Source: Paractinoplanes tereljensis (GTDB lineage Bacteria > Actinomycetota > Actinomycetes > Mycobacteriales > Micromonosporaceae). From it: DNA of 64,000 bases. Positions 18,717 through 27,386 of this stretch are shown here, one piece after another. The stretch is from the NCBI RefSeq assembly GCF_016862435.1, contig NZ_BOMY01000013.1:186001-250000 (forward strand). The letters are read 5' to 3'. The notes under the pieces are model-generated. The model was not told the origin of the DNA. It was given only the letters and a program-made list of their open reading frames with translations, and made no database searches. A program made the translations under genes and the position numbers. How positions within the stretch are numbered: position 1 is the first letter of the stretch; every line of letters starts with the position of its first letter.

Positions 18717-19631
18717 GTGACCATCATCGCGACTCAGACGCTGACGAAGACGTACGGCGGTGGGGTAACGGCACTGTCCGACCTCACCGTCGACGTCGAA
18801 GCGGGCGTCATCGGGCTCGTCGGCGCGAACGGCGCCGGTAAGAGCACCTTTATCAAGATCATGCTGGGGCTGTTGGCGCCCAGCTCGGGAGAGGTCCGGG
18901 TGTTCGGGCTCGACCCGGTCACCGAGACCGACCGGGTCCGCGCGCGGGTCGGCTACATGCCGGAGAACGACTGCCTGCCGCCCGACGTCTCCGCCTCCGA
19001 GTTCGTCACCCACGTGGGCCGGCTCAGTGGCCTGCCCAAGACCGCGGCGCGCGAGCGGGCCTCCGAGGCGTTGCGCCACGTCGGCCTCTACGAGGAGCGC
19101 TACCGGCAGATCGGTGGCTACTCCACCGGCATGAAGCAGCGGGTCAAGCTGGCCCAGGCGCTCGTGCACGACCCCGACCTGCTGCTGCTCGACGAGCCGA
19201 CGAACGGCCTCGACCCGGCCGGCCGGGACGCCATGCTCACCCTGATCCACCGGATCGGCACCGAGTTCGGCATCTCCGTGGTGGTCTGCTCGCACCTGCT
19301 CGGCGAGGTCGAGCGGATCTGCGACTCGCTCATCGCGATCGAGGCCGGCCGGCTGCTGCGCGCCGACCGGATCTCCAGCATGACCACGGCGTCCGATGTG
19401 CTCGCCGTCGAGGTCAGCGAGGGCACCGACGAGCTCGCCTCGGCGCTGCGCGCCCTCGGCTTCATCGTCACTCCGGACGGCCGGCAGCTGCTGGTCCCGC
19501 TCGAGTCCGAGAGCGCGTACGACCGGATCCTGCGCGCCGTAGCCGACCTCGACCTGCCGTTGCACCGTCTCGACCAGCGGCGTCACCGCGTCGCCGAGCT
19601 CTTCACCGCGAAGGAGACGGCCGATGTCTGA
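18717..19631 (+). CDS. ABC transporter ATP-binding protein (ABC-2 type exporter)
   Basis: 304-aa ATPase with Walker A GANGAGKSTFIKIML (~residue 40), Q-loop region VGYMPENDCLPP, ABC signature YSTGMKQRVKLAQAL (~135) and Walker B LLLLDEPTNGLDPAG. The C-terminal 80 residues are the regulatory extension common to drug/lipid-export ATPases (CcmA/NatA type). It is the first of four overlapping genes (ATPase-permease-ATPase-permease). The substrate cannot be told from sequence. GTG start 80 nt after ppc, beyond a terminator. Confidence 0.9.
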   Translation: MTIIATQTLTKTYGGGVTALSDLTVDVEAGVIGLVGANGAGKSTFIKIMLGLLAPSSGEVRVFGLDPVTETDRVRARVGYMPENDCLPPDVSASEFVTHVGRLSGLPKTAARERASEALRHVGLYEERYRQIGGYSTGMKQRVKLAQALVHDPDLLLLDEPTNGLDPAGRDAMLTLIHRIGTEFGISVVVCSHLLGEVERICDSLIAIEAGRLLRADRISSMTTASDVLAVEVSEGTDELASALRALGFIVTPDGRQLLVPLESESAYDRILRAVADLDLPLHRLDQRRHRVAELFTAKETADV

Positions 19632-20487
19632 CGCCGGCGTCATCCACGACATCGGGTACCAGCGCTACGAGGGTCCCCGGCTCGGCCGGGCCGCGGTGCT
19701 GGGCGCTCTCTACCAGCACGGGCTGCGGGCCACCTTCGGCCTGGGCCGCTCGGCCAAGTCCAAGATCTTCCCGTGGGGTGTGGCCGGGATCGTGCTGCTC
19801 GTCGCGGTGATCAACGCGGCGGTGCGATCACAGACCGGTACCTGGCTGTTCGACTACTACGCGTTCGACGACTCGATGAGCTGGCTGGTGATCTTCTTCG
19901 TCGCCATCGTGGCGCCCGAGCTGGTCTCCCGCGATCTGCGCTCCGGCGTGCTGCCGCTGTACTTCAGCCGTCCGTTGCGGGCCGCCGACTACGTCATCGC
20001 CAAGGTAGCCGCGCTGGTCACCGCGGTGTGGCTGCTGCTCGGCGTACCCCAGCTCATTATGTTTTTGGGGGGTGCCTTCACCTCCAAGACCGGCATGCGC
20101 GGGGTTTGGCACGAGGTCGGGCTGTTGTTGCCCGGATGGGCCTACAGCGTGCTGTGGGCGTTCGTCTTCGCCAGCATCAGCCTGCTGATCGCCTCGCTCA
20201 CCGGTAAGCGCGCGTTCGCGGCCGGCGGCATCGTCGCGGTCTTCCTGATGACCGCGCCGGTCGTCGGCGTGCTCAGCGTGCTGCCGTCACGCACCGCCAA
20301 CGACCTCGCCGGCCTGGCCAGCCCGATGAGCCTGATCTCCGGCGTCGAGGCCTGGCTACGTGGCCGCAACGACCTCGGCATCGACGTCGGCGACTTCGGC
20401 GTGATCTACGGCATCGAGGCGTTCTGCCTGATCACCGCGGGCCTGCTGCTCCTACTGGCCCGCTACCGGAAGGTGGCCTCGCTATGA
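19624..20487 (+). CDS. ABC-2 type permease
   Basis: 287-aa membrane protein with about six predicted transmembrane segments, for example GVAGIVLLVAVINAAV, SWLVIFFVAIVAPELV, VAALVTAVWLLLGVPQLIM and AGGIVAVFLMTAPVVGV. The APELVSRDLRSGVLPLYFSR segment is typical of ABC-2 permeases. The start overlaps the ATPase stop by 8 nt, so it is the partner of the gene before it. A short T/G run (TTATGTTTTTGGGGGG, 20057-20072) inside the gene is unusual for this GC content, but the frame is intact. Confidence 0.88.
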   Translation: MSDAGVIHDIGYQRYEGPRLGRAAVLGALYQHGLRATFGLGRSAKSKIFPWGVAGIVLLVAVINAAVRSQTGTWLFDYYAFDDSMSWLVIFFVAIVAPELVSRDLRSGVLPLYFSRPLRAADYVIAKVAALVTAVWLLLGVPQLIMFLGGAFTSKTGMRGVWHEVGLLLPGWAYSVLWAFVFASISLLIASLTGKRAFAAGGIVAVFLMTAPVVGVLSVLPSRTANDLAGLASPMSLISGVEAWLRGRNDLGIDVGDFGVIYGIEAFCLITAGLLLLLARYRKVASL

Positions 20488-21395
20488 GCGTCGTCGAACT
20501 GCAGAACGTCTCCCGCTGGTACGGCAACGTCGTCGCGGTCAACGACATCAGCATGACCTTGCAGCCCGGGGTGACCGGCCTGCTCGGACCGAACGGCGCC
20601 GGCAAGACCACGGTGCTGCACATGATGGCCGGGTTCCTGTCACCGTCGCGCGGCACGGTCACCATCGACGGCTCGCCGACCTGGCGCAACCCCGGCATCT
20701 ACCGGCAGCTCGGCCTGGTCGCCGAGAAGGAAGCGGTACACGGCTTCCTGACCGCCCGGCAGTTCGTGGTGGCCTGCGCCAAGATGCAGAAGCTCCCCGA
20801 CCCGGCGGCCGCGGCCCAGCGCGCCCTCGAACTGGTCGAGATGACAAGCGCGCAGGACCGCCGGATCGAGACGTTCTCCAAGGGCATGCGGCAACGCACC
20901 CGGGTGGCGGCGGCGCTCGTGCACGAACCGCAGGTGCTGCTGCTGGACGAACCGTTCAACGGCATGGACCCGCGGCAGCGCATGCACATGATGGAGCTGC
21001 TGCACTCGCTCGGCGACCGCGGCCACACCATCCTGTTCAGCTCGCACATCTTGGAAGAGGTCGAGCAGCTCTCCGGCCTGGTCCAGGTGATCGTGGCCGG
21101 CCGCCTCGCGGCCTCCGGCGACTACCGGCGCATCCGCCGGCTGATGACCAACCGGCCGCACGTCTTCGCCGTGCAGAGCTCCGACGACCGTCGCCTGGCG
21201 GTCGCGCTGATCGGCGAGAAATCGGTGAGCGGCGTCGAGATCGAGGCGGGCGGCCTCACCGTCCGCGCCTCCGACTACGGCAGCTTCACCCGCGCGCTGC
21301 CGCGCATCGCCCTGGGCGAGGGCATCCGGCTGCGCCGCCTGCTGCCGTCCGACGAGTCTCTGGAGAGCGTCTTCTCCTACCTGCTGGAGGCATGA
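20484..21395 (+). CDS. ABC transporter ATP-binding protein, second unit
   Basis: 303-aa ATPase with Walker A GPNGAGKTTVLHMM, signature FSKGMRQRTRVAAAL, Walker B LLLDEPFNGMDPRQR and switch His in FSSHILEEVEQLS, plus a C-terminal extension of about 90 residues. ATGA overlap with the preceding permease. It is only broadly similar to the first ATPase of the operon, so the operon probably makes two related exporters or one hetero-oligomeric complex. Confidence 0.9.
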   Translation: MSVVELQNVSRWYGNVVAVNDISMTLQPGVTGLLGPNGAGKTTVLHMMAGFLSPSRGTVTIDGSPTWRNPGIYRQLGLVAEKEAVHGFLTARQFVVACAKMQKLPDPAAAAQRALELVEMTSAQDRRIETFSKGMRQRTRVAAALVHEPQVLLLDEPFNGMDPRQRMHMMELLHSLGDRGHTILFSSHILEEVEQLSGLVQVIVAGRLAASGDYRRIRRLMTNRPHVFAVQSSDDRRLAVALIGEKSVSGVEIEAGGLTVRASDYGSFTRALPRIALGEGIRLRRLLPSDESLESVFSYLLEA

Positions 21396-22105
21396 TGTCC
21401 ACGGTCGCCTACATCACCGCCCGCGGCCTGTTCGGCCGCCGCCGGGTCCTGTTGCTGCTGCCGTTGCCGCTGCTGCTGGTCGGCCTCGCGCTGATCTGCC
21501 GCGCCTACGACGTCGACCCGACCCAGTGGGGCCAGGCCGTCGTGCAGGGCCTCGGCCTGGCCGTGGTCCTGCCGGTGATCAGCCTGATCGTCGGCACCGG
21601 CGTCCTCGGTTCCGAGGTCGACGACGGCACCATCGTCCACATCCTCACGAAGCCGCTCCCCCGCCGCGACATCATCCTGGCCAAGCTCCTGGTGGCCGGT
21701 GGCGTCTCGGCGGTGGCCGCGGCCGTGCCGCTGTTCATCGCCGGCGTCCTGGCCGACGGCGTCAAGTTCGGCGTGGCCCTGGCGGTCGCCGCGGTCGCCG
21801 GCGCGGTGGCCTATTCGGCGCTGTTCCTGCTGCTGAGCCTGGTGACCCGCCGCCCGGTACTGCTGGGCCTGGTCTACATCCTGGTCTGGGAGGGCCTGCT
21901 GGGCCGCTGGGTGAGCGGCACCCGAGTGCTGTCGATCGAGCAGTACGTCATCACGATCGCCGACAGGATGGCCCCCACCGGCATGCTCGACGGCAAGGTC
22001 TCCCTCCCGGTAGCCCTGGTGATGGCCGCCATCTTCGCCATCGGCGGCACCTTGTTCGCCATAAACCGCCTGGGCTCCTTCAGCGTCGCCGGCGAAACCA
22101 GCTGA
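21392..22105 (+). CDS. ABC-2 type permease, second unit
   Basis: 237-aa permease with six predicted transmembrane helices (VLLLLPLPLLLVGLALI, GLGLAVVLPVISLIVGTGVLG, VSAVAAAVPLFIAGVLA, VAAVAGAVAYSALFLLLSL, LVYILVWEGLL, ALVMAAIFAIGGTLFAI). The motif GSEVDDGTIVHILTKPLPRR matches ABC-2 permeases of the YhfI/NatB style. Start overlaps the previous gene by 4 nt, with GGAGG six bases upstream. It is the last gene of the operon; an abrupt drop in GC begins just after its stop. Confidence 0.88.
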   Translation: MMSTVAYITARGLFGRRRVLLLLPLPLLLVGLALICRAYDVDPTQWGQAVVQGLGLAVVLPVISLIVGTGVLGSEVDDGTIVHILTKPLPRRDIILAKLLVAGGVSAVAAAVPLFIAGVLADGVKFGVALAVAAVAGAVAYSALFLLLSLVTRRPVLLGLVYILVWEGLLGRWVSGTRVLSIEQYVITIADRMAPTGMLDGKVSLPVALVMAAIFAIGGTLFAINRLGSFSVAGETS

Positions 22106-22120
22106 GAATCAGTAGTAATC

Positions 22121-22136
22121 ATCAATAATTGATCAA
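22121..22136. repeat. AT-rich dyad at the left edge of the low-GC cassette
   Basis: ATCAAT-A-ATTGAT (22121-22133) is a perfect inverted repeat that runs into TTGATCAA (22129-22136). The 35 bases around it are almost free of G/C, which stands out sharply from the flanking genes and marks the junction with the DUF4365 cassette. Confidence 0.45.
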
Positions 22137-22270
22137 TGACCGTACGGGCGAGCGCCGCTGGCTACCGCGCTCGCCTGTGCCGTCTCCGCTCTTCCCCAGC
22201 CGATGTCATGCGACTAGTATCTTGGCGTGATGTTCAGATGCGACATCGCGCACGGGGGTGCTGGCCGACT

Positions 22271-22780
22271 GTGAACAAAAACGTGCACCAGGGCCTTCAC
22301 GGCGAGGGCTATATGTACGCGCTGGCCTGCGCCGGAGGCTTCACGACGTCGCGCATGAACCTGGACCTTGACGGTGTCGACTGGCAGATCGCGCATCCCG
22401 GGCCTCGAGGCACCGCTCGATCGCCGAAGATCGAAATCCAGGTCAAGTCATCGTCAGCTCCACTGATCAAAGACGACCAGATACACCAACCGCTCAAGGT
22501 CCGGCATTTCAACCATCTGGCCGGAGCCGGCTTCCAGGTTCCGCGGTTCCTCTCCGTCGTTGTGGTGCCGAGAGCGACCGAGGATTATGCGGTCTGCACC
22601 GACCAGCACATGCGACTGAGCACTGCGGCATATTGGCTTTCGCTCGCGAACCGGGACACGCTGCTGACCGAGGAGGACGACTCCACGCGGGTGACCGTGC
22701 AGGTCCCGCTGCGGAATCTGCTTACCGTCGAAACGCTCGGCCGGCTACTCGATGGGGATCTGGAGGGAGCGGCGCGATGA
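22271..22780 (+). CDS. DUF4365 domain protein (PD-(D/E)xK nuclease-like)
   Basis: 169-aa protein opening NKNVHQGLHGEGYMYALACA after the initiator, then NLDLDGVDWQIAHPG and KIEIQVKSSS. The D...(E)xQVK arrangement with an N-terminal E fits the PD-(D/E)xK restriction-endonuclease fold of the DUF4365 family. VRHFNHLAG and PRFLSVVVVP follow, as in other members. GTG 22271 gives the usual start; an ATG at 22238 is in frame. A possible -10 (TAGTAT, 22215-22220) lies upstream. The stop overlaps the next gene by 4 nt. GC content is visibly lower than in the neighbours. A nucleic-acid-cleaving or defensive role is an inference from the fold. Confidence 0.75.
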   Translation: MNKNVHQGLHGEGYMYALACAGGFTTSRMNLDLDGVDWQIAHPGPRGTARSPKIEIQVKSSSAPLIKDDQIHQPLKVRHFNHLAGAGFQVPRFLSVVVVPRATEDYAVCTDQHMRLSTAAYWLSLANRDTLLTEEDDSTRVTVQVPLRNLLTVETLGRLLDGDLEGAAR

Positions 22781-23952
22781 TCCGAGCCCAGGTCACCGAT
22801 CGCGACGCCCTCGCGGCGCGACTCCCATCCGAGTTGGCGATGTACCTTCGCGCTCACGATTGGACGATCCGCAGCCGCGAAGGAAGCGCCGTGCAGTGGG
22901 TCAAAACGGTGGATGACGAGGAATTCGAAGCACTCCAGCCGCAGGAATCGACGATTCGCGACTATGCCGCGCGGGTTCGCGATCTCTTGAACGTAGTCGC
23001 GATCTCCGAGGATCGGTCAGAGCTGGAAGTGCTCACCGACATCTCCAACGTGTCGATGGACGTCCACACCGTTCGAACCTTTCCGCCGGACAATGCGCCC
23101 GGGATGATCGGCCTCGATGACGGCGTCCAGGCATACGAAAGCGTCCGGAACCTCGTGATTGCCGCGGCCTACACGGTCAGCGTCGCCCAACCGCGCGCGG
23201 TGCAGCCCGCTCGGAAATCGGCCGAGGTGCTGAAGTTCCTCCGCGATGTGCGCATCGGCCCGTCCGCCGAGGGAAGCTTTGTGCTCTCGGTTCACACGCC
23301 GGTCCCCCCTCGGCTCTCTCCCCTCCAGCCCACCCTCTTCGAGACCGAGCAGGCCGGCGGATTTGAACCAGCCGAGCCATTCGAACGACGAGTCTCGCTA
23401 CGCCTCTACGACGCGGTGCGTGCGGCCCACAATGCCGCCAACGATGCCCTGATTGATCCGAGTGGGCTCGGCGTCTTCACCGAGTCCGTGCCGGACGGCA
23501 TCAGCGCCAACCTCTGCGAGGCGCTGGTCGGACTCGGTGGCGAGGCGGGTCATCCGTTCGAACTCTCGCTTCGTTTGGCACCATCTCGCCCGATTCGTGC
23601 CCGGCCGCTGCCGCCGATTCATTTTCGCCGAGACCACATCCCGGTGCTCTCCTCTGCCGCCCAGGAATTGCGAGAACGAATTCCCGAGGAAGGTGTCGTC
23701 GTCGCCGGCAACGTCGTCCGGCTACACCGCGAAGGTGCCGGATCGGGAGAGATCAGCATCGCCGGGTCGGTTGAGGGCGACGATCGGCTGCGGCGCGTCT
23801 GGATGAACCTGACCGACGAGGACTATTCGACCGCCACTCTGGCCCACCGGGAGATGTCGATCGTCTCGGTTCGCGGTGACCTGGTTCGGCGCGGCACTCG
23901 GCTGTACCTGACGAATCCGGCGGCTTTCCGGGTAATCGCTACCCAGGACTGA
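22777..23952 (+). CDS. Hypothetical protein coupled to DUF4365
   Basis: 391-aa protein not recognised by family. The N-terminal ~180 residues are mixed alpha/beta and include IRDYAARVRDLLNVVAISED and an Ala-rich helix VRNLVIAAAYTVS. A middle helical part includes RRVSLRLYDAVRAAHNAAND. The C-terminal ~80 residues (VVVAGNVVRLHREG, GEISIAGSVEG, IVSVRGDLVRRGTRLYL) alternate short strands and look OB-fold-like (inference). No signal peptide, membrane helix or ATPase motif. ATGA overlap with the DUF4365 gene means obligate co-expression. Its 3' end runs 14 nt into the convergent SDR gene. Codon use is less GC-biased than in flanking genes. Confidence 0.7.
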   Translation: MIRAQVTDRDALAARLPSELAMYLRAHDWTIRSREGSAVQWVKTVDDEEFEALQPQESTIRDYAARVRDLLNVVAISEDRSELEVLTDISNVSMDVHTVRTFPPDNAPGMIGLDDGVQAYESVRNLVIAAAYTVSVAQPRAVQPARKSAEVLKFLRDVRIGPSAEGSFVLSVHTPVPPRLSPLQPTLFETEQAGGFEPAEPFERRVSLRLYDAVRAAHNAANDALIDPSGLGVFTESVPDGISANLCEALVGLGGEAGHPFELSLRLAPSRPIRARPLPPIHFRRDHIPVLSSAAQELRERIPEEGVVVAGNVVRLHREGAGSGEISIAGSVEGDDRLRRVWMNLTDEDYSTATLAHREMSIVSVRGDLVRRGTRLYLTNPAAFRVIATQD

Positions 23953-24763
23953 GCAGGCGGTGGCGGCGGAGCCAGGCGGCCTGGCCGCCGTCGATCAGGA
24001 TGTCGGTGCCGGTGATGTAGAGCGAGGCCGGACCTGTCAGGAACGCGACCGCCTCGGCGAGTTCGCCCGGCGTGCCGGTGCGGCCGATTCCGCAGGCCAC
24101 AAGTGACGCCATCATGTGCTTGCCGGCCTCGCCTTCCTGTTCTGCCTTCGCCATTGCGGTGGAGATGACGCCGGGGCTGACCGTGTTGATGCGGGCGCCT
24201 CGGCGGTTGTAGGCCAGGGCGGCGGTCTCTACCCGCACCTGGTTGGCGCGTTTGGCAAGGATGTAGGCCGCCACCGGCTCCAAGGTCGCCGCCTGGACCA
24301 CTACGTCCAGTGACAGCAGGTCGGCGGTGGGGGTCGTGGCCAGGGCCATCTCCTCCGCGGGGGTCAGCGTTGCGTAGTGGCCGGCCATGCTGGCTATGCA
24401 GACCAGCGACATGCCCTGGGTTGCCACCGGCTCGAACGCTTCGATTACGTGGGCGGTGCCCAGCAGGTCTACCGCCATGATCTGGTGGGCGGTCGCGGTT
24501 GCGGCCGAGACGCCGGCCGTGTGCACGACGGCGGTCAAGCGGCCCTCGGCCGCGGCGGCCTCGGCCAGCTTGACCACCGACGGGCCGTCGGACACGTCGG
24601 TGACCTGGCCTTTCACCGTGTATCCCTCGGCCTGCAGGGCGGCTACCGCTCGGTCCAGGGCCTCGGGGGAAGCGTCGGCCAGCAGCACGGTTTGGCCGCT
24701 GCCGATTCGGCGGGCCACTGCGGTGCCCATTCCGCCGGCGCCGGTGACCACTACGACCGTCAT
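23939..24763 (-). CDS. SDR-family oxidoreductase
   Basis: 274-aa short-chain dehydrogenase. The nucleotide motif is TGAGGMGTAVA (TGxxxGxG-like, residues ~7-17); HTAGVS replaces NNAG; the catalytic region is SMAGHYATL followed by AAYILAKRANQV, where YxxxK is the catalytic pair; NTVSPGVISTAMAKAE and ITGTDILIDGG are the usual C-terminal marks. The ATG overlaps the ferredoxin-reductase stop (ATGA), placing it last in the P450-ferredoxin-reductase-SDR operon. It may oxidise or reduce a hydroxylated P450 product (inference). Confidence 0.86.
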   Translation of the reverse strand: MTVVVVTGAGGMGTAVARRIGSGQTVLLADASPEALDRAVAALQAEGYTVKGQVTDVSDGPSVVKLAEAAAAEGRLTAVVHTAGVSAATATAHQIMAVDLLGTAHVIEAFEPVATQGMSLVCIASMAGHYATLTPAEEMALATTPTADLLSLDVVVQAATLEPVAAYILAKRANQVRVETAALAYNRRGARINTVSPGVISTAMAKAEQEGEAGKHMMASLVACGIGRTGTPGELAEAVAFLTGPASLYITGTDILIDGGQAAWLRRHRLLSPG

Positions 24764-25914
24764 CTGATGTCCTTCCACGGGGTGCTCAGGGCAATGGCCT
24801 GCCGCCAGGGGCGGATGGCCTTGGGGGGCATGCCTACGGCCAGGGCGCCGACCACGCGGTCGCCCTTGCGGTACGCGGCCAGGAATCGCCGGTCTGCCAG
24901 CGAGCCCTCGACGACCTCGACCTCGTCGTGGCCGCGCAGGTAGCCGTAGGCGTGGATCTTCAGGTCGTACTGGTCGGACCAGAAGTAGGGCACCGGCGCG
25001 AACGGCTTGCGGGCCTGCGGATTCAGCAGGTTGCGGGCGGCCGCCAGGCCCTGCTCGGCGGCGTTGGTGCGGTGTTCGATCCGCATGGCCACGCCGAACA
25101 GCGGGTTGTGCCAGCGGGCCACGTCGCCGGCCGCGTAGACGTCGGGCGCCGCCGCGCTGTACTCGTCGCAGACGACCCCGTCGTCGATCTCCAAACCGGA
25201 GCCTAGGAGCCATTCGGTGTTCGGGGCCGATCCGATGGCGACCAGCACCTCGTCGGCCGCGAGTGACTCGTGGCCGAGCTGCACGCCGGTGCCGGTGACG
25301 CCGGTGACGGTCACCCCGGTGCGCAGGTCTACGCCGTGGTCGCGGTGCGCCTGCGACAGGACCTGGCCGATCTGCTCACCCACCGCGTGGGCGAGCGGCA
25401 CGGGAGCCGGTTCCAGCAGGACGACCTCGCAGCCGAGGCCGCGGGCCACGGCGGCGCATTCCGCGCCGAGAAACCCGGCGCCGACGATGGCCAGGCGGGT
25501 GCCGGGGCGCAAGCTTTTCCGCAGGTCAAGAGCGTCCCTGACGGTACGGAGGACATGCGCGCCCGGACCCGGAAGGCGACGTGGCCGTACCCCGGTCGCC
25601 ACGATCAGACCGTCGTAGGGCACGTCGGTGCCGTCGGCGAGGCGTATCGTCCGCTCTTTCTGGTCGAGGCCGATGGCCCGGGCGCCGAGGCGGAGGTCCA
25701 GGCGCAGCGCGGTCAGCTGGTCCAGGGTGCGCAGGGCCAGCCGCTCGGCATCCCAGGTGGAGGCCAGGATCTGTTTGGAGAGCGGCGGACGATCGTACGG
25801 TGGCTCGATCTCCTCGCCGATCAGCGTGAGCGAACCGCCGAAGCCCTCCCGGCGAAGGGTCTCGGCCGCCGCGAGGCCGGCGGCCGAGGCACCCACGATG
25901 ACGATCCGGTTCAC
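24760..25914 (-). CDS. FAD-dependent ferredoxin reductase
   Basis: 384-aa class I pyridine-nucleotide-disulfide-type reductase that passes electrons from NAD(P)H to a ferredoxin. FAD motif VIVGASAAGLAAAETLR at the N-terminus; YDRPPLSKQIL; ATGVRPRRLPG; NAD(P) motif AIVGAGFLGAECAAVARGLG (~150); second FAD motif DVYAAGDVARW (~270). It resembles the reductases (PuR, BphA4, ArR type) that serve P450s. GTG 25914 overlaps the ferredoxin stop by 4 nt. It probably reduces the ferredoxin encoded immediately upstream. Confidence 0.92.
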   Translation of the reverse strand: MNRIVIVGASAAGLAAAETLRREGFGGSLTLIGEEIEPPYDRPPLSKQILASTWDAERLALRTLDQLTALRLDLRLGARAIGLDQKERTIRLADGTDVPYDGLIVATGVRPRRLPGPGAHVLRTVRDALDLRKSLRPGTRLAIVGAGFLGAECAAVARGLGCEVVLLEPAPVPLAHAVGEQIGQVLSQAHRDHGVDLRTGVTVTGVTGTGVQLGHESLAADEVLVAIGSAPNTEWLLGSGLEIDDGVVCDEYSAAAPDVYAAGDVARWHNPLFGVAMRIEHRTNAAEQGLAAARNLLNPQARKPFAPVPYFWSDQYDLKIHAYGYLRGHDEVEVVEGSLADRRFLAAYRKGDRVVGALAVGMPPKAIRPWRQAIALSTPWKDIR

Positions 25915-26108
25915 GCCTCCACCAGGCGGATCGCGGCAGCGGGACACACCGCCGCGGCCTCGCGCACCTCGTCGAAGTGTTCCGGGCCGGGGGTGGCGTC
26001 CAGGACGATCGCCACGCCGTCGTCGTCGCGCTGGTCGAAGATATCGGGGGCGACCATCGCGCACTGACCGGCCGCGACGCATTTGGGTTCGTCGAACTCG
26101 ACTCGCAT
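25911..26108 (-). CDS. [3Fe-4S]-type ferredoxin
   Basis: 65-aa electron carrier with VEFDEPKCVAAGQCAMVAPD and a C-terminal AAVCPAAAIRLVEA. There are three cysteines in C-x5-C...CP arrangement with Ala in the position of a fourth ligand, the pattern of P450-partner ferredoxins with a [3Fe-4S] cluster. ATG 26108 is 11 nt downstream of the P450 stop and the gene overlaps the reductase by 4 nt. Together P450, ferredoxin and reductase form a complete electron-transfer chain. Confidence 0.93.
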   Translation of the reverse strand: MRVEFDEPKCVAAGQCAMVAPDIFDQRDDDGVAIVLDATPGPEHFDEVREAAAVCPAAAIRLVEA

Positions 26109-26119
26109 CGTCGTCTCCC

Positions 26120-27325
26120 TCACCACGTGACCGGCAGTGACTTGAGGCCGTAGGCGACGCCCTCCATCGCGAACGGGACCTCCTCGAACGGCACGGCCAG
26201 GGCCAGAGTGGGAATGCGCCGGTAGAGGGTGCCGTAGGCGACCTGCAGCTCGACCCGGGCCAGCGACTGGCCGAGACACTGGTGCACGCCGTAACCGAAC
26301 GCGTGATGCTGGCGGGCGGGCCGGCGCAGGTCGAGCCGGTCGGCCTCGGGGAACTCGGCGTCGTCCCAGTTCGCGGCGGCCAGGTCGAAGATGATGCCGT
26401 CGCCGGCCCGGATGACCGTGTCGTGCAGTTCGATGTCGGCGTTGGCGATCCGCCGGATTCCACTGTGCACGATGGTCAGGTAACGCAGCAGTTCCTCGAC
26501 CGCGTTGGCGACGAACTTGGGGTCGTCGCTGTTCTCCCGCAGCAGGGCCAGCTGATCCGGGTTACGCAGCAGCGCGAGGGTGCCCAGCGAGATCATGCTG
26601 GCGCTGGTCTCGTGCCCGGCGATCAGGATGGCGTTGGCCATGGTGATGGCCTCCGGCCTGGTCATCTCGCCGGCGACGACCCGCGCGCCCATCTCGGACA
26701 CCACGTCGTCGCCCGGTTCGGCGATCTTCCGGTCGAGCAGCTCACTGAGGTAGGCGCCGATCGCCTGGCCGGCCTTGGCCGCCTCCTCGGGGGTCGACTC
26801 GTGACTGATCAGCACGTGGCTGGTGTGCTGGAAGAGCTCGTGATCCTGATACGGCGCGCCGAGGATCTCGGTGATCACCAGGGTCGGCACCGGCAGGCCG
26901 ATCGCCTGGACCAGGTCGGTGGGGTTCGGGCCGTCCAGCATGTCGTCGATCAGGTCGTCGAGGACCTCCTGGATTCGCGGGCGCTGCGCCTCGACCCGCT
27001 TGACCATGAACGGGGCGTTGACCGTACGCCGCAGCCGGGTGTGTTCCGGCGGGTCGGTGTTCGTGATCAGCTGGGGATGGTGCGGGGCGGACGCCGCGCG
27101 GGCCCGGGTCATGTGCGGATAGCCGGCGCGCTTCTCGTCGATGCTCAGGCGCGGGTCGTTGAGCAGCGCGCGCTGGTCGGCGTGCCGGGTGATGAACCAC
27201 GGCGTGCTGCCGTCCCAGATGCGCACCTTGCCGACCGGGTTGTCCCGGGTCATCTCGCGGACCGCCGCGGACGGGGCGAAGGGGCAGCTCGGCTCGCGGG
27301 TGGTCGGGTACTCGATCTCGGTCAT
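26120..27325 (-). CDS. Cytochrome P450 (CYP105-like)
   Basis: 401-aa haem monooxygenase. I-helix oxygen-activation motif LIAGHETSASM (~236); ExxR in VEELLRYL (~280); haem-ligand loop FGYGVHQCLGQSLARVE (~345, Cys thiolate). NTDPPEHTRLRRTVNAPF is the C-helix haem-propionate region. The start is ATG 27325 (MTEIEYPTT); an earlier in-frame ATG would lie in the upstream intergenic region. It is the first catalytic gene of the four-gene redox operon downstream of an orphan response regulator. The substrate cannot be deduced; CYP105-type enzymes act on secondary metabolites and xenobiotics. Confidence 0.93.
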   Translation of the reverse strand: MTEIEYPTTREPSCPFAPSAAVREMTRDNPVGKVRIWDGSTPWFITRHADQRALLNDPRLSIDEKRAGYPHMTRARAASAPHHPQLITNTDPPEHTRLRRTVNAPFMVKRVEAQRPRIQEVLDDLIDDMLDGPNPTDLVQAIGLPVPTLVITEILGAPYQDHELFQHTSHVLISHESTPEEAAKAGQAIGAYLSELLDRKIAEPGDDVVSEMGARVVAGEMTRPEAITMANAILIAGHETSASMISLGTLALLRNPDQLALLRENSDDPKFVANAVEELLRYLTIVHSGIRRIANADIELHDTVIRAGDGIIFDLAAANWDDAEFPEADRLDLRRPARQHHAFGYGVHQCLGQSLARVELQVAYGTLYRRIPTLALAVPFEEVPFAMEGVAYGLKSLPVTW

Positions 27326-27345
27326 AAAACCATGCAAACAGGGTG

Positions 27346-27374
27346 ACCTGACGAGACCCGGACGCGAACCTGAC
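27346..27374. promoter_or_regulatory. GTCAGGT direct repeats upstream of the P450
   Basis: On the minus strand GTCAGGT occurs at 27374-27368 and again at 27352-27346, an exact 7-bp direct repeat with a 22-bp period (two helical turns), 20-50 nt upstream of the P450 start. OmpR/PhoB-type regulators bind such head-to-tail repeats, and one is encoded immediately upstream. Confidence 0.4.
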
Positions 27375-27386
27375 AAAACGCAGACA

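Noticed and set aside
20057..20072. T/G-run in the ABC permease gene that could signal a programmed frameshift.
   Set aside because: The zero frame continues as a normal transmembrane permease through and beyond the run; no need for a shift.
22636..22776. In-frame extension of the 391-aa gene upstream to 22633.
   Set aside because: It would lie wholly inside the DUF4365 gene in another frame; ATG 22777 with ATGA coupling is the normal arrangement.
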